Shown here in pieces: positions 63,398-64,000 of a stretch of 64,000 nt of DNA. The DNA comes from Acanthosepion lycidas. Taxonomy: Eukaryota; Mollusca; Cephalopoda; Sepiida; Sepiidae. Where the stretch lies: the NCBI GenBank assembly GCA_963932145.1, contig OZ010586.1, positions 70,073,754-70,137,753 of the forward strand, written 5' to 3'. A program made the translations under genes and the position numbers. The notes beneath the pieces are model-generated. The model saw only the letters and a list, made by a program, of their open reading frames with translations, did no database searches and was not told the origin of the DNA. Position 1 is the first letter of the stretch; each line of letters opens with the position of its first letter.

Positions 63398-63599
63398 TTT
63401 CATATATGTAAGAAATGAATATACAAAAACTATGTATGAGTAAAGTTTAATAGAAATCCAATGTAATGCTAAAGTATAGGGACATGTTTCACCGATTATT
63501 CAGTATAATCTGAAAAATTACTTTTGATGCTCGATAATCAGTGAAGCATATTAAAGAATTAAAAATTGTCTATATATATCAAATATTCCCTTTCCCAAA

Positions 63600-63680
63600 A
63601 ATATGCTCAAGAAAGGTATGGATACATTTCTTCTCCCAACAACAAATTGGGTTCTCTCACCTTGGTTAGCAACTAATTTA
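63600..63680 (+). mobile_element. SINE-B relic
   Basis: AAGAAAGGTATGGATACATT, then TTCTTCTCCCAACAACAAAT and GGGTTCTCTCACCTTGGTTA follow the SINE-B body and 3' region with a deletion between. Confidence 0.45.
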
Positions 63681-63861
63681 GGAGAATTTTTATCAGTTCT
63701 TCTGAAAAGTGAGGATGGTTCTACACAAACTATAATTAAAATATATGTGTGAGTAGTCAGGTGGTTCAGTTATGAAACTGAACTGTTATGTAATTGTATG
63801 TCAAAATTGCAACTGATCTCCTAATTTTTAAAGATACGTATATGTATGTAAGTATATATGC

Positions 63862-63865
<4 letters not shown>

Positions 63866-63911
<46 letters not shown>
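63866..63911. repeat. (TG)n(TA)n microsatellite
   Basis: GTGTGTGTGTG then (TA)n to 63,911. An AG-rich patch (AAAAGAAAAAAAAAAAGAAA) follows. Confidence 0.95.
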
Positions 63912-63914
<3 letters not shown>

Positions 63915-64000
63915 GAAAAGAAAAAAAAAAAGAAACGTCTTCTTGATAGCGTAGATGACAGTATCCATGATCAGCTACTTAGTAAATATCAAACTGTGAT

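Overview
This window is AT-rich animal intergenic or intronic DNA. It is built almost entirely from decayed non-LTR retrotransposons, SINEs, mariner-type DNA elements and TA/CA microsatellites. The 5'-truncated LINE copies, poly(A)/(TA) tails, tRNA- and 5S-rRNA-derived SINEs and TA-flanked mariner elements point to a metazoan. The style of the repeats fits a lophotrochozoan, most likely a cephalopod mollusc. That is a judgement from memory of repeat style, since no diagnostic host gene is present. There is no bacterial gene, operon, rRNA operon or CRISPR array.

Two LINE lineages dominate. (1) An RTE-like element, seen about a dozen times, is always a 3' fragment covering the end of the reverse transcriptase (RT) and the C-terminal tail. 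Its marks are the KRQLKFLGHIMRK-, LENLTLTGHIEGK- and KLWRAMIANVLK-like blocks. Examples lie at 0.3, 2.1, 3.8, 8.5, 14.5-15.8, 27.0-27.6, 35.1, 41.8, 51.3 and 57.2 kb. (2) A Jockey/CR1-style LINE, called LINE-J here, occurs about 15 times. Its C-terminus reads like VASLCLFYKYFHGNCSDEL...LWNSLPASCF. Its 3' end carries a conserved motif, AACCCCTTGCATCTTAGTGG on the sense strand. The longest copy is at 30.5-31.4 kb.

The SINEs fall into at least four families. SINE-A is a composite with a 5S rRNA head fused to a tRNA-like unit and a shared body. SINE-B has a related tRNA-like unit but another 3' region. SINE-C is tRNA-like and clustered at 60.2-62.0 kb. SINE-D keeps a nearly complete tRNA outline. 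DNA elements include three remnants of one DD37D-type mariner (8.9, 33.7, 52.7 kb), two TA-flanked miniature elements with GGGTGCTGAAAAG ends (7.4, 46.3 kb), an 81-bp MADE1-like mariner miniature nested in a LINE (16.4 kb), and a possible non-autonomous Helitron (62.6-63.4 kb). Two hairpins (30.3 and 51.6 kb) are foldbacks of precursor-microRNA size.

The only sequence that behaves like a host gene start is on the minus strand at about 46.9-47.0 kb: a TATA box, an initiator 28 bases downstream, a short leader, a well-placed ATG with an upstream in-frame stop, 23 codons and a consensus splice donor. If real, the 46 kb to its left could be its first intron, filled with repeats. A second, weaker protein-like stretch on the minus strand at 6.72-6.87 kb resembles the start of an ANF-receptor/periplasmic-binding-type ligand domain. 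Everything else is repeat, microsatellite or unassignable AT-rich sequence.
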